This document shows positions 1 to 6,477 of a stretch of 12,822 bases of DNA, one piece after another. The stretch is from an uncultured Flavobacteriales bacterium (GTDB lineage Bacteria; Bacteroidota; Bacteroidia; Flavobacteriales_D; Sanyastnellaceae). Each line of letters opens with the position of its first letter. Within the stretch, counting starts at the first letter, position 1. The DNA lies in assembly GCA_937897625.1 (NCBI GenBank), contig CALCNZ010000137.1:1-12822 (forward strand), in the 5' to 3' direction. The notes under the pieces were generated by a model, which saw only the letters and a list, made by a program, of their open reading frames with translations, was not told the DNA's origin and searched no databases. The position numbers and the translations under genes were made by a program.

Positions 1-107
1 AAAGCACGAATTAACTCGTCATCTTCAATAATTAATACCTTAATTTTTGCCGAATCGGAAAGAATCAAATTATTCGAACCGTTCATTTCGTTCTCATTGT
101 CCATCAT
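1..107 (-). CDS. Response regulator, receiver-domain N-terminus (partial, runs off the window)
   Basis: Only the first 35 codons are visible; the gene continues beyond base 1. After a polar leader of about 20 residues the reading frame gives KIKVLIIEDDELIRA. This is the typical first beta-strand of a CheY-like receiver domain followed by its acidic pocket (Glu28, Asp29, Asp30), which binds Mg2+ near the phosphorylated aspartate. The phosphorylation site and the output domain lie outside the window, so the class (LytTR, NtrC-like, OmpR-like or stand-alone) cannot be told. Two adjacent ATG codons (105-107 and 102-104) and a third ATG six codons further in are all possible starts. The gene is divergent from clpS, and about 100 bp separate the two. 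The family call rests on one short motif. Confidence 0.6.
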   Translation of the reverse strand, partial: MMDNENEMNGSNNLILSDSAKIKVLIIEDDELIRA

Positions 108-195
108 TCGGCTAAGTAACAACCAAACCAATTAACAAACAATAACCCAATGTTAAGTGTTGAAAAGCCGACGATACAATTTTCAAAAACTTCTT

Positions 196-203
196 TAATT
201 TTG
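196..203 (+). promoter_or_regulatory. Candidate -7 promoter element for the clpS operon
   Basis: TAATTTTG matches the Bacteroidota -7 consensus TAnnTTTG at all defined positions. It ends only 6 bases before the preferred clpS ATG at 210, so the transcript would have almost no leader. No TTG is found at the usual -33 distance (about 19-21 bases upstream), which weakens the call. Confidence 0.35.
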
Positions 204-209
204 CACGGT

Positions 210-497
210 ATGAATATTTTCAATCAAACAGAAACCGAAGAAGAAGTATTAACTGAAGTCGTTTCCGACGAGCAATATCAGCTTGTGGTGTATAACGATG
301 ATGTTAACACCTTCGACCATGTGATTCATGCGCTTATGACTATTTGCAAGCATGAATGGATTCAGGCTGAACAATGCGCTTTACTTGTTCACACGACAGG
401 TAAAACAGTCGTAAAATCGGGGCCATACAAAGAAATGGAACGCATGTGCACTGCTCTTCACGACAGAAGCATTACTGCTGAAATTGAAAAGAAATAA
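210..497 (+). CDS. clpS: ClpS, ATP-dependent Clp protease adaptor
   Basis: ClpS hands proteins with destabilising N-terminal residues to a Clp AAA+ unfoldase for degradation in the cytoplasm. The product is 95 residues from the chosen start. The core starts at about residue 23 with YQLVVYNDDVNTFDHVI, whose NDD triplet is the N-degron pocket motif. It continues through the QAEQCALLVHTTGK segment, whose His corresponds to the conserved pocket histidine, and ends with the SAEI-like strand (here TAEIEKK). An in-frame ATG at 150 would add 20 residues with no family resemblance. I prefer 210 because it gives the usual Bacteroidota ClpS length and lies just after a promoter-like element. The stop is 2 bp before the TPR gene, so the two are probably co-transcribed. 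The family is firm; the exact start is less so. Confidence 0.92.
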   Translation: MNIFNQTETEEEVLTEVVSDEQYQLVVYNDDVNTFDHVIHALMTICKHEWIQAEQCALLVHTTGKTVVKSGPYKEMERMCTALHDRSITAEIEKK

Positions 498-499
498 GC

Positions 500-826
500 A
501 TGTCGAACACACGCTTGGATCAGATTCTAAAAATGTTAGAGACGCATCCAAACGACCCTTTCCTTCTTTACGCCTCTGCCTTGGAATATGAAAAGCTCGA
601 ACAGGGTGCGCGAGCTGTTGAAATCTTAGAGCAGTTAATGCTTTCCCAAGCTGAATATTTACCTTCCTACTTCAAGGCTGGACAACTTCACGAGTTGTTA
701 GGAAACGCCGAGCGAGCCATTGAAATTTACTTACAAGGAAAGAAATTAGCACGCCTTCAAAAAGACTTTAAAACAGAAGGTGAACTTTCTGAAGCGCTTA
801 TGCTCCTAGACGTTTTCGACGAATGA
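500..826 (+). CDS. Small tetratricopeptide-repeat protein
   Basis: This 108-residue, all-helical protein has no signal peptide, so it is probably cytosolic. Two TPR-like helix pairs can be read at about residues 18-50 (DPFLLYASALEYEKLEQGARAVEILEQL, in pieces) and 52-85 (YLPSYFKAGQLHELLGNAERAIEIYLQG). The conserved small and aromatic positions (Y/A/G...A...Y) are in place. TPRs bind partner proteins or peptides; the partner is not evident here. The gene begins 2 bp after clpS and its stop overlaps the glycosyltransferase start by 4 bases (ATGA), which suggests translational coupling in a three-gene operon. Short TPR proteins of this size and layout occur in Bacteroidota without a known function, and none is assigned here. 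Confidence 0.85.
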   Translation: MSNTRLDQILKMLETHPNDPFLLYASALEYEKLEQGARAVEILEQLMLSQAEYLPSYFKAGQLHELLGNAERAIEIYLQGKKLARLQKDFKTEGELSEALMLLDVFDE

Positions 827-1956
827 GCAACAACCCTTCCCTACCGAAACTTGCATTTTATTGCAGCTCTGCCAGTTGGGGCGGACTGGAGATGAAAACG
901 CTTCGCTATGCGAAGGCGCTTCAAGCCGAAGGATTTCAAGTTTGCACCTATGTGGTTGAAGGAACTCCACTCTTTCAGCACGCTATAGAATTAAACCTTC
1001 CCATGCAGGTTGTTGCTCGAAACAAAAAATACTTCGACTTTAAGCATGCGCGACAGGTAGCGAAGCTCTTCGAAAAAGATGAGATTGATGCAGTGCATTT
1101 CAGCGATACGCGCGATCTCGATTTTCTAGGTTGGGTGAAGTATTTTTCGAAGCGAAAAATAAAATTGGCCTATCACCAAGCCATGATTCTTGGCGTTACA
1201 AAAAAAGATTTTATTCATACGATTCGCTTCAAGCGAATCGACGCTTGGGTTTCTACCCTGAACTATATGCAAAAGCAGGTTTTGACGCACACGAGACTTT
1301 CAGAAGAAAAATTGCATATCATTCCCATTGGAACTGCCATCTCTGCCTCTACCCGTTTGTCTAAGGAACAAGCTCGCGCAGAATTGAATCTTCCTCCGGA
1401 TAAATTTATTGTGGGTATTGTGGGAAGATTAGATCCGAAGAAAGGTCAGCTCGAAGTTATTCAAGCCATTCCGTTGGTGCAGCATAGCGATAAGAACATT
1501 CAGGTTGTTTTTGTAGGAGATAAAACAAAAAATGAATCCGACGATTATGTTCAGGAATTGAAAAACTCCATTACGGATTCTCTTCTTGAAGAGGTGGTTA
1601 CTTTCATTCCCCATCAGCCCAACATTCAACAGATGTACAATGCCTTCGATATGGTTATTGTTCCAAGTTGGGAAGAAACCTTTGGCATGGTTACCATTGA
1701 AGCCATGGCAAGTGGTGTTGCTGTTATTGGAAGCAATACCGCAGGAACAGCCGAGATTTTAGAAATCAAGAAATACCTCTTCGAACCGAAGAATCCAACT
1801 CAGCTAAGTAAGACTTGGTTGGAAGTCATGACGAACGACTCTGATCGGAAGAACTGGGCCATTCAACTTGAACAGAAATTTCAAGAAAAATATTCCATGC
1901 AATCGAGTATTCATGCATGGAAACAGCTACTAATTCAAACCGTTGAACACGACTAA
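823..1956 (+). CDS. GT4-family glycosyltransferase (GT-B fold)
   Basis: This is a predicted cytosolic or membrane-associated retaining glycosyltransferase of 377 residues, the normal length for GT4. The N-terminal acceptor domain starts with LAFYCSSASWGGLEMKT, including the Gly-Gly loop (residues 20-21) common in GT4 enzymes. The C-terminal donor domain carries FIVGIVGRLDPKKGQ (195-209) and the signature PSWEETFGMVTIEAMASG (281-298), with the E-x7-E pair at Glu285 and Glu293 that binds the nucleotide sugar. The donor sugar and acceptor cannot be read from sequence; LPS, capsule or glycoprotein glycan synthesis are all possible, and no other glycan genes are nearby. It is the last gene of the clpS operon and overlaps the TPR gene by 4 bases. 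No intrinsic terminator follows before the rho promoter. Its first half contains several perfect inverted repeats. Confidence 0.9.
   Translation: MSNNPSLPKLAFYCSSASWGGLEMKTLRYAKALQAEGFQVCTYVVEGTPLFQHAIELNLPMQVVARNKKYFDFKHARQVAKLFEKDEIDAVHFSDTRDLDFLGWVKYFSKRKIKLAYHQAMILGVTKKDFIHTIRFKRIDAWVSTLNYMQKQVLTHTRLSEEKLHIIPIGTAISASTRLSKEQARAELNLPPDKFIVGIVGRLDPKKGQLEVIQAIPLVQHSDKNIQVVFVGDKTKNESDDYVQELKNSITDSLLEEVVTFIPHQPNIQQMYNAFDMVIVPSWEETFGMVTIEAMASGVAVIGSNTAGTAEILEIKKYLFEPKNPTQLSKTWLEVMTNDSDRKNWAIQLEQKFQEKYSMQSSIHAWKQLLIQTVEHD
1141..1161. repeat. Perfect inverted repeat inside the glycosyltransferase gene
   Basis: Nine-base arms (1141-1149 and 1153-1161, TATTTTTCG/CGAAAAATA) flank a 3-base AAG loop. 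The repeat lies wholly inside coding sequence (residues 107-113), so it may simply reflect codon choice, but it could form a hairpin in the mRNA. Confidence 0.6.
1220..1240. repeat. Perfect 21-base palindrome inside the glycosyltransferase gene
   Basis: Ten-base arms (1220-1229 and 1231-1240, CGATTCGCTT/AAGCGAATCG) surround a single central C. The repeat encodes the IRFKRI part of the protein. It is the second long perfect inverted repeat within 100 bp and shares the TTCGCTT/AAGCGAA core with smaller ones nearby (for example 901-915). Confidence 0.6.
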
Positions 1957-1963
1957 AATAATT

Positions 1964-1995
1964 TTTGAATATTTACCAATTGCGTTGTATCCTTG
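1964..1995 (+). promoter_or_regulatory. Candidate promoter for the rho operon
   Basis: TTTG at 1964-1967 is followed after 20 bases by TATCCTTG at 1988-1995. Compared with the Bacteroidota consensus (TTTG, about 19 bases, TAnnTTTG), spacing is right and the -7 box has one mismatch. Transcription would start near 2002, giving a leader of about 55 bases before rho. Confidence 0.55.
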
Positions 1996-2002
1996 CACTG
2001 TT

Positions 2003-2019
2003 GAAAGCAATTCGCTTTC
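2003..2019 (+). other. Hairpin in the rho 5' leader
   Basis: GAAAGC (2003-2008) and GCTTTC (2014-2019) can pair over a 5-base loop, right at the predicted 5' end of the rho transcript. No T-tract follows, so it is not an intrinsic terminator for the upstream operon. A 5'-end hairpin could stabilise the mRNA or take part in control of rho (inference). Confidence 0.4.
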
Positions 2020-2058
2020 CAATTCCCAACTTTACATTTTGAATTTCATTTCCCCTAC

Positions 2059-3759
2059 ATGTACGATATTTTAACTTTAAACGCCATGAAAGTGGCAGAA
2101 CTAAAATCTGTTGCTGAAAATTTAGGCATTGCAAATGCTGAAAAATTAAAAAAGCAAGATTTGGTTTTAACCATTATGGACCGTCAGACTGTTTCAAGTG
2201 CCGCGCCAGTGGCGGCTTCTGCACCTGCAGAAAACACAAGCGCTCCTCAGTCTACTGAGAATAACGAGTCTTCAGATCGTTCGAAAAAAACACGCGAAAG
2301 AAAGCCATACAAAGCTGAAAAGGAAGAGGTACCAGCTAAGGTAGAAGTGTCGAATGATATTCAACCCGAACAACAAGAAACTGTTGTTGTGGAAGAAACT
2401 CCTGCAGCTGAAAGCAGACCTGAAATTCCATTTTTAGTTTTAGCGAAGAAAGACGGACAACCGCGTCCGCAACACCCGAATCAGAAAAATCAACGACCTG
2501 AACACAAGGATCGTCCAGAAAGACAAGATCGTCCGGAGAGACCGAACAGACCCGAGCGTCCGGAAGGACAAGCAGAGCGTGATCAGAACATCGTTCGTCC
2601 AGACCGTCAGCGCAGAGGAATGCCCGATGAGCACGGATACAATTTCGATGGATTGGTGATGGCTGAAGGTGTGTTGGAAGTGATGCCTGACGGATTCGGA
2701 TTTATGCGTTCTTCGGATTTCAATTATTTGAATTCTCCGGATGATGTGTATGTTTCTCAACAACAAATTAAAACTTACGGATTGTTACCGGGCGATACCA
2801 TTCGCGGAGCAATTCGTCCGCCAAGAGAAGGTGAAAAATATTTCCCGTTAATAAGAATCGACAACATTAACGGACGCGACCCAGCTTGGGTGCGTGACCG
2901 TATTCCATTTAAATTCTTAACGCCTTTGTTCCCGCAAGAGCGTTTCCATTTGGCAGACAACAACAACAATGTGAGTATGCGCATTATGGATTTGTTCGCG
3001 CCAATTGGAAAGGGACAGCGTGGAATGATTGTTTCGCAACCGAAGACGGGTAAGACTACTTTGTTGAAAGACGTTGCGAATGCCATTGCCATGAACCATC
3101 CGGAAACGTACTTAATTGTATTGCTTATAGATGAGCGTCCGGAAGAGGTTACCGATATGAAGCGCAGTGTGAAAGGTGAAGTGGTGGCTTCAACCTTCGA
3201 TGAGCCAGCAGAGCGCCACGTAAAGATTGCCAACATTGTTTTGGAAAAAGCCAAGCGTTTGGTTGAATGTGGACACGATGTGTGCATTCTTTTAGATTCG
3301 ATTACGCGTTTAGCGCGTGCCTACAATACCGTAGCGCCTTCAAGCGGAAAGGTGTTGTCGGGTGGTGTTGAAGCGAATGCATTAGAGAAGCCTAAGCGTT
3401 TCTTCGGAGCTGCGCGTAAGATAGAAAACGGCGGATCGCTTTCCATTATAGCAACGGCCTTGGTAGATACAGGAAGTAAGATGGACGAGGTGATCTTTGA
3501 AGAGTTCAAAGGAACAGGTAACATGGAATTGCAATTGGATCGTAAGATCAGCAACCGCCGTATTTTCCCTGCCATTGATATTCTTTCTTCGGGAACACGT
3601 CGCGAAGATTTGTTGCAAGACAAAGACACGCTTCAACGCATGTGGATTTTAAGAAGACACTTAGCGGATATGAATCCGGTTGAAGCCATGGAATTCGTGA
3701 AAGACCGCATTGAGCGCACGAAATCGAATGAGGAGTTCTTAGTAACCATGAATTCATAA
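2059..3759 (+). CDS. rho: Transcription termination factor Rho with long disordered insert
   Basis: Rho is a hexameric RNA-dependent ATPase/translocase that ends transcription and acts in the cytoplasm. The protein has 566 residues against 419 in E. coli. Order: Rho N-terminal SAP-like helical domain (5-40); low-complexity insert rich in Glu, Pro, Gln and Arg (about 45-195), including an RPE hexapeptide repeat at 146-169; cold-shock-type RNA-binding domain (203-270, EGVLEVMPDGFGFMRS); and the ATPase core. The core shows Walker A SQPKTGKTTLL (326-336, Lys332), IDERPEEVTDM with the presumed catalytic Glu359 (357-367), Walker B CILLDS with Asp413, and the arginine-bearing LQLDRK and SGTRRED segments near 491-517. 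The core is complete, so all the extra length comes from the insert, a known feature of Bacteroidota Rho. The start at 2059 is in place directly before the N domain. The stop overlaps the DUF4199 start by one base, and a promoter and leader hairpin lie upstream. Confidence 0.98.
   Translation: MYDILTLNAMKVAELKSVAENLGIANAEKLKKQDLVLTIMDRQTVSSAAPVAASAPAENTSAPQSTENNESSDRSKKTRERKPYKAEKEEVPAKVEVSNDIQPEQQETVVVEETPAAESRPEIPFLVLAKKDGQPRPQHPNQKNQRPEHKDRPERQDRPERPNRPERPEGQAERDQNIVRPDRQRRGMPDEHGYNFDGLVMAEGVLEVMPDGFGFMRSSDFNYLNSPDDVYVSQQQIKTYGLLPGDTIRGAIRPPREGEKYFPLIRIDNINGRDPAWVRDRIPFKFLTPLFPQERFHLADNNNNVSMRIMDLFAPIGKGQRGMIVSQPKTGKTTLLKDVANAIAMNHPETYLIVLLIDERPEEVTDMKRSVKGEVVASTFDEPAERHVKIANIVLEKAKRLVECGHDVCILLDSITRLARAYNTVAPSSGKVLSGGVEANALEKPKRFFGAARKIENGGSLSIIATALVDTGSKMDEVIFEEFKGTGNMELQLDRKISNRRIFPAIDILSSGTRREDLLQDKDTLQRMWILRRHLADMNPVEAMEFVKDRIERTKSNEEFLVTMNS
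2494..2565 (+). repeat. Four 18-bp coding repeats in the rho insert
   Basis: Four consecutive hexapeptides, RPEHKD, RPERQD, RPERPN and RPERPE (Rho residues 146-169), are encoded by diverged 18-bp units (for example GATCGTCC(A/G)GA(A/G)AGA seen twice). The units are in frame, so gain or loss of copies would change the length of the disordered insert without breaking the ATPase. Confidence 0.75.
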
Positions 3760-4325
3760 TGAGCACCTGGCGCATTTGGGCTTATGCCCTTTCTTTAGCC
3801 GGTTTGTGGCTAATTGTGCGCTTCAGCCTGGGGTATGCTTATGCATTTAATTATGCCGAAGCCCAGCCCAAGGGTGTCATGCTGAATCTCATTTTTGTTC
3901 TCATACTGTTGGTGCTAACGCTCTACAAAACGTATAACAAAGAACCACAAGTACGCAGTTATTTCGATGATTTCAAATTGTGTTTGCGCACGGGAGTGGC
4001 CTACGCGGTGGCGATTGGATTGGCTATTGGCGTTTATTATTCCACGTCTAATGACATGAGCATTAAACGAGCAGCCGACTATGCGCAGTTGGAAGAGGCC
4101 TTGAATACGCCGGAAAAAGTGGCCGCAATAACCTCTTCAAATGAACAGTTGAAAGACTTAACCAAAGAGGAAATACAACAAAGTTATATCGAACGCGTTA
4201 ACACCATGACCTCGGCAAAAACTGTTGTGGCCGCTGGTATTTCGGGAATGGTATTGAGTGCTTTAATCTTTTCCCTTATTGTGCCTTGGATTTTTAGAAC
4301 CGTTATGTTGAAAGAACTACAATGA
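3759..4325 (+). CDS. DUF4199-family inner-membrane protein
   Basis: This 188-residue membrane protein of unknown function has four predicted helices: about 6-28, 40-57, 78-95 and 155-179. A charged, helical extracytoplasmic or cytoplasmic stretch of about 60 residues (96-153, ending near QSYIERVNTM) separates helices three and four. This topology, the length, and the short FDDFKLCLRTG motif before helix three resemble DUF4199, common in Bacteroidota. There is no signal peptide. The ATG overlaps the last base of the rho stop (TAATG), and the stop overlaps the porT start (ATGA), so it is almost surely translated from the rho-porT transcript. In many Bacteroidota DUF4199 genes sit beside glycosyltransferase or envelope genes; no role is assigned. 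Family assignment is from memory of topology and motif. Confidence 0.8.
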   Translation: MSTWRIWAYALSLAGLWLIVRFSLGYAYAFNYAEAQPKGVMLNLIFVLILLVLTLYKTYNKEPQVRSYFDDFKLCLRTGVAYAVAIGLAIGVYYSTSNDMSIKRAADYAQLEEALNTPEKVAAITSSNEQLKDLTKEEIQQSYIERVNTMTSAKTVVAAGISGMVLSALIFSLIVPWIFRTVMLKELQ

Positions 4326-5035
4326 AAAAATTAGTTGCAGCATTTTTATTCAGCTTCATTGCATTCACATCCTTTGCTCAACGTGATCGCGCTGCGCTCA
4401 ACTTGGCTAAATTCGATTACCGAAAATATCATTTTGGTTTTGCGTTAAGCGGAAATCAGAGTTCGTTTTTTATTAATTACAAACCCGATTTTTCATTTCA
4501 AGATTCGTTGCTAAGCATTACAAATGTTCCGCAAGCCGGATTCAACCTGCACATTCTAGCTTCGTACAATCCGATTCCAAATGTAAATGTGCGTTTTTTA
4601 CCTGGACTATCGTTCCAAGACCGTTCTCTTCAATACCAATTTCTTCGTCCACACAACAAAATTGAAACGCAAACGAAACCCATCTCAAGCGTGTGGTTGG
4701 AATTTCCTGTTCTATTCAAATTCAGAACAAACAGAACGGGCAACTTTGCGGCTTATGCTTTGGTTGGAGGAAAGTATGCACGCGACATGCAGTCCCAAAA
4801 AAATGTAAGTAATAACCAGTCAAGTGAGATTGTCGTTAAATTGAAAAGCAACGATTATTGTGTGGAAGCAGGCGGCGGAATGGATTTCTTCCTTCCGTTT
4901 TTTAAGTTCGCTGTAGAGTTTAAAACAAGTATTGGAATTCCGGATTTACTTATTCACGAAGACACGAAATACGCCATTCCACTAGACAAATTACGTTCTC
5001 GTGCATTTGTAGTGTCCATTACCTTCGAAGGATAA
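4322..5035 (+). CDS. porT: PorT-like outer-membrane beta-barrel protein (type IX secretion)
   Basis: This 237-residue protein has a Sec signal peptide (MKKLVAAFLFSFIAFTSFAQ, cleavage after Ala19 or Gln20) and then alternating beta-strands ending in an aromatic strand (FVVSITFEG), as in outer-membrane barrels. Several segments recall PorT/SprT: KYHFGFALSGNQSSF (35-49), QAGFNLHILASYNPIPNVNVRFLPGLSF (71-98, in pieces), SVWLEFPVLFKF (123-134), VKLKSNDYCVEAGGGMDFFLPFFKFAVEFK (172-201, in pieces) and a SIGIPDLL segment. PorT is an outer-membrane component required for type IX secretion in Porphyromonas gingivalis and gliding Flavobacterium. No other T9SS gene is in the window. The start overlaps DUF4199 by 4 bases; DUF2752 follows after 7 bp. 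The alternative is a generic 'outer membrane beta-barrel' protein; I favour PorT because the motif order fits. Confidence 0.72.
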   Translation: MKKLVAAFLFSFIAFTSFAQRDRAALNLAKFDYRKYHFGFALSGNQSSFFINYKPDFSFQDSLLSITNVPQAGFNLHILASYNPIPNVNVRFLPGLSFQDRSLQYQFLRPHNKIETQTKPISSVWLEFPVLFKFRTNRTGNFAAYALVGGKYARDMQSQKNVSNNQSSEIVVKLKSNDYCVEAGGGMDFFLPFFKFAVEFKTSIGIPDLLIHEDTKYAIPLDKLRSRAFVVSITFEG

Positions 5036-5042
5036 TTAATCT

Positions 5043-5357
5043 TTGAATGTGTTCTTCAAATATCTCAGAAAGAACTGGATTGTTTCATCCTTAATTATTT
5101 ATGAATTCATTGCTGTTATTCTTAACGCTCTTGACGTTTGCGATGTAGGAATACCTTGTTTGTTCACGCTAATTTTCGGCGTTCATTGTTGGGGATGCGG
5201 TATGACGCATGCCGTGATAGCCTTGGTGAAATTTCAGTTTGAAGAAGCTTGGAATGAGAATCCTTTGGTCGTAGTTGTTCTGCCCCTGCTCACATTTGTC
5301 ATTGTGCAGGATTTTTTAAAATTCAAACGACAAGTCAGTCAACCCACTCAGCAATAA
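5043..5357 (+). CDS. DUF2752 membrane protein, non-ATG start
   Basis: This 104-residue predicted inner-membrane protein has hydrophobic helices at about 12-30, 36-47 and 75-92. The DUF2752 hallmark is clear: a Pro-Cys (38-39), then HCWGCGMTHAVIALV (48-62) with the CxxCGMT motif at Cys49/Cys52, and NENPLVVVVLP (71-81). The function is unknown; the paired cysteines could bind metal or form a disulfide. The start must be TTG (5043) or GTG (5049), since an in-frame TAA lies at 5037-5039 and the first in-frame ATG is inside the cysteine motif. An ATG at 5047 is in another frame. The purine-rich AAGGATAA upstream may help ribosome binding. It follows porT by 7 bp and its last 23 bases overlap the convergent PD40 gene. 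Confidence 0.82.
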   Translation: MNVFFKYLRKNWIVSSLIIYEFIAVILNALDVCDVGIPCLFTLIFGVHCWGCGMTHAVIALVKFQFEEAWNENPLVVVVLPLLTFVIVQDFLKFKRQVSQPTQQ

Positions 5358-6426
5358 AGATATTCGTATCGCGGGTTCTTCCGTTGTGACGATTGCTGCA
5401 GAACACCAAGTATTTTCCATTCGGTGAAAACATCGGGAACGAATCGAATTCCGTATCGTACGTCACTTGCTCCAATCCGCTTCCATCTAAATTAACCAAG
5501 AATAAATTGAAAGGGAATCCGCGCTGGCTGTTGTGATTGCTACAGAATAGAATTTTATCTCCCTTCGGTGAAAACGTTGGTGACCAGTTCGCATTTCCCA
5601 AAGAGGTTACTTGGTGGGCATCTGAACCGTCTGCATTGGCAACGAAAATTTCGAGGTTCGAAGGCTCAACCATGTCTTCCTTCAACAAGGATTTATAGGC
5701 CTCAATTTCTTCTTTGGTCTTCGGCCGTGAAGCGCGCCAAACGATTTTCTTTCCGTCTGGTGAAAAACATGCACCACCGTCGTAACCCAAGTCGAACGTG
5801 ATTTGCTTCACATCGCTTCCATCTAAATTCATGGTATACAAATCCAAATCGCCGTTGCGCAATGAAGTGAAAACGATTCGATCTCCTTTCGGACTAATGG
5901 TCGCTTCAGCGTCGTAACGCGGAGAGTTCGACAATTGCTTCAGCACATTTCCATTCAAATCTGCAGTATAAATGTCATAACTCGCATACAGCGGCCAAAC
6001 ATATTTTCCTGTGTTTGGAAGTGGCGGTGGACAAGCTTCTCCGCCTTTGTGCGTTGAAGCATACAAGAAAGACTTTCCGTCTGGCATGAACCAAGAACAT
6101 GTCGTTCTTCCCAGACCGGTAGAAACCAACTGACGCTTCGAGCTGTCTGCTTTCGCTTGCACATTCAATAAAAAAATCTGATCGCAACTCACTCCCCACT
6201 TCGAATTGTTACTCTGAAAAATCAATTGTTTTCCATCTGGACTCCAATATGCCTCGGCGTTGTCTCCGCCATAGGTAATCTGATGAATACTCTTAAAATG
6301 CTTTTCCTTTTCATAGGAAATGGGGCCTGGCTCGGCTGTAACCGGAAGCGTTTCCAAAACCAATTGCTGTGTGCAGCTGCTGAATGCAACCGCTAGCATT
6401 GCGAGTGTAGCTAATTTCAAATTCAT
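5335..6426 (-). CDS. PD40 (TolB-like) beta-propeller lipoprotein
   Basis: This 363-residue exported lipoprotein starts with MNLKLATLAMLAVAFSSC, an N-terminal signal with lipobox and lipidated Cys18. An in-frame ATG 18 bases upstream would add MPLICG before the signal and is less likely. The mature part holds six PD40/WD40-like repeats, each with an SPDGK-type turn: AYWSPDGKQLIFQS, CSWFMPDGKSFLYAS, ATISPKGDRIVFTS, ACFSPDGKKIVWRA, PTFSPKGDKILFCS and PMFSPNGKYLVFCS. Six fits a six-bladed propeller like the one in TolB, although the TolB N-terminal domain is absent. Such proteins bind ligands or proteins in the periplasm or at the cell surface; no enzymatic motif is seen, and the role is unknown. 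It is divergent from DPP IV (67 bp between starts) and overlaps DUF2752 tail to tail. Confidence 0.88.
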   Translation of the reverse strand: MNLKLATLAMLAVAFSSCTQQLVLETLPVTAEPGPISYEKEKHFKSIHQITYGGDNAEAYWSPDGKQLIFQSNNSKWGVSCDQIFLLNVQAKADSSKRQLVSTGLGRTTCSWFMPDGKSFLYASTHKGGEACPPPLPNTGKYVWPLYASYDIYTADLNGNVLKQLSNSPRYDAEATISPKGDRIVFTSLRNGDLDLYTMNLDGSDVKQITFDLGYDGGACFSPDGKKIVWRASRPKTKEEIEAYKSLLKEDMVEPSNLEIFVANADGSDAHQVTSLGNANWSPTFSPKGDKILFCSNHNSQRGFPFNLFLVNLDGSGLEQVTYDTEFDSFPMFSPNGKYLVFCSNRHNGRTRDTNIFIAEWVD

Positions 6427-6446
6427 GCCGCAAATTAAAGGCACAA

Positions 6447-6477
6447 TTGCATATCTTCTGCATTCGGCTTATCTTTC
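6447..6477 (+). promoter_or_regulatory. Candidate promoter for the DPP IV operon
   Basis: TTG at 6447-6449 and TATCTTTC at 6470-6477 are 20 bases apart. The -7 box differs from TAnnTTTG only at the last base. The predicted start near 6484 would leave about 10 bases before the DPP IV ATG. The site lies in the 67-bp divergent gap with the PD40 lipoprotein gene. Confidence 0.5.

Noticed and set aside
150..209. Upstream ATG of clpS adding 20 residues
   Set aside because: The added residues have no ClpS similarity, and the promoter-like element falls within them; kept only as an alternative start.
2775..3287. 170-codon open frame on the minus strand inside rho
   Set aside because: It lies wholly opposite the highly conserved ATPase core of rho, shows no recognisable domain, and is explained as a shadow of rho codon usage.
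5478..5829. 16-bp exact direct repeat (5478-5493 and 5814-5829)
   Set aside because: Both copies encode the NLDGS turn of PD40 blades in the same frame, so protein repeat structure explains them.
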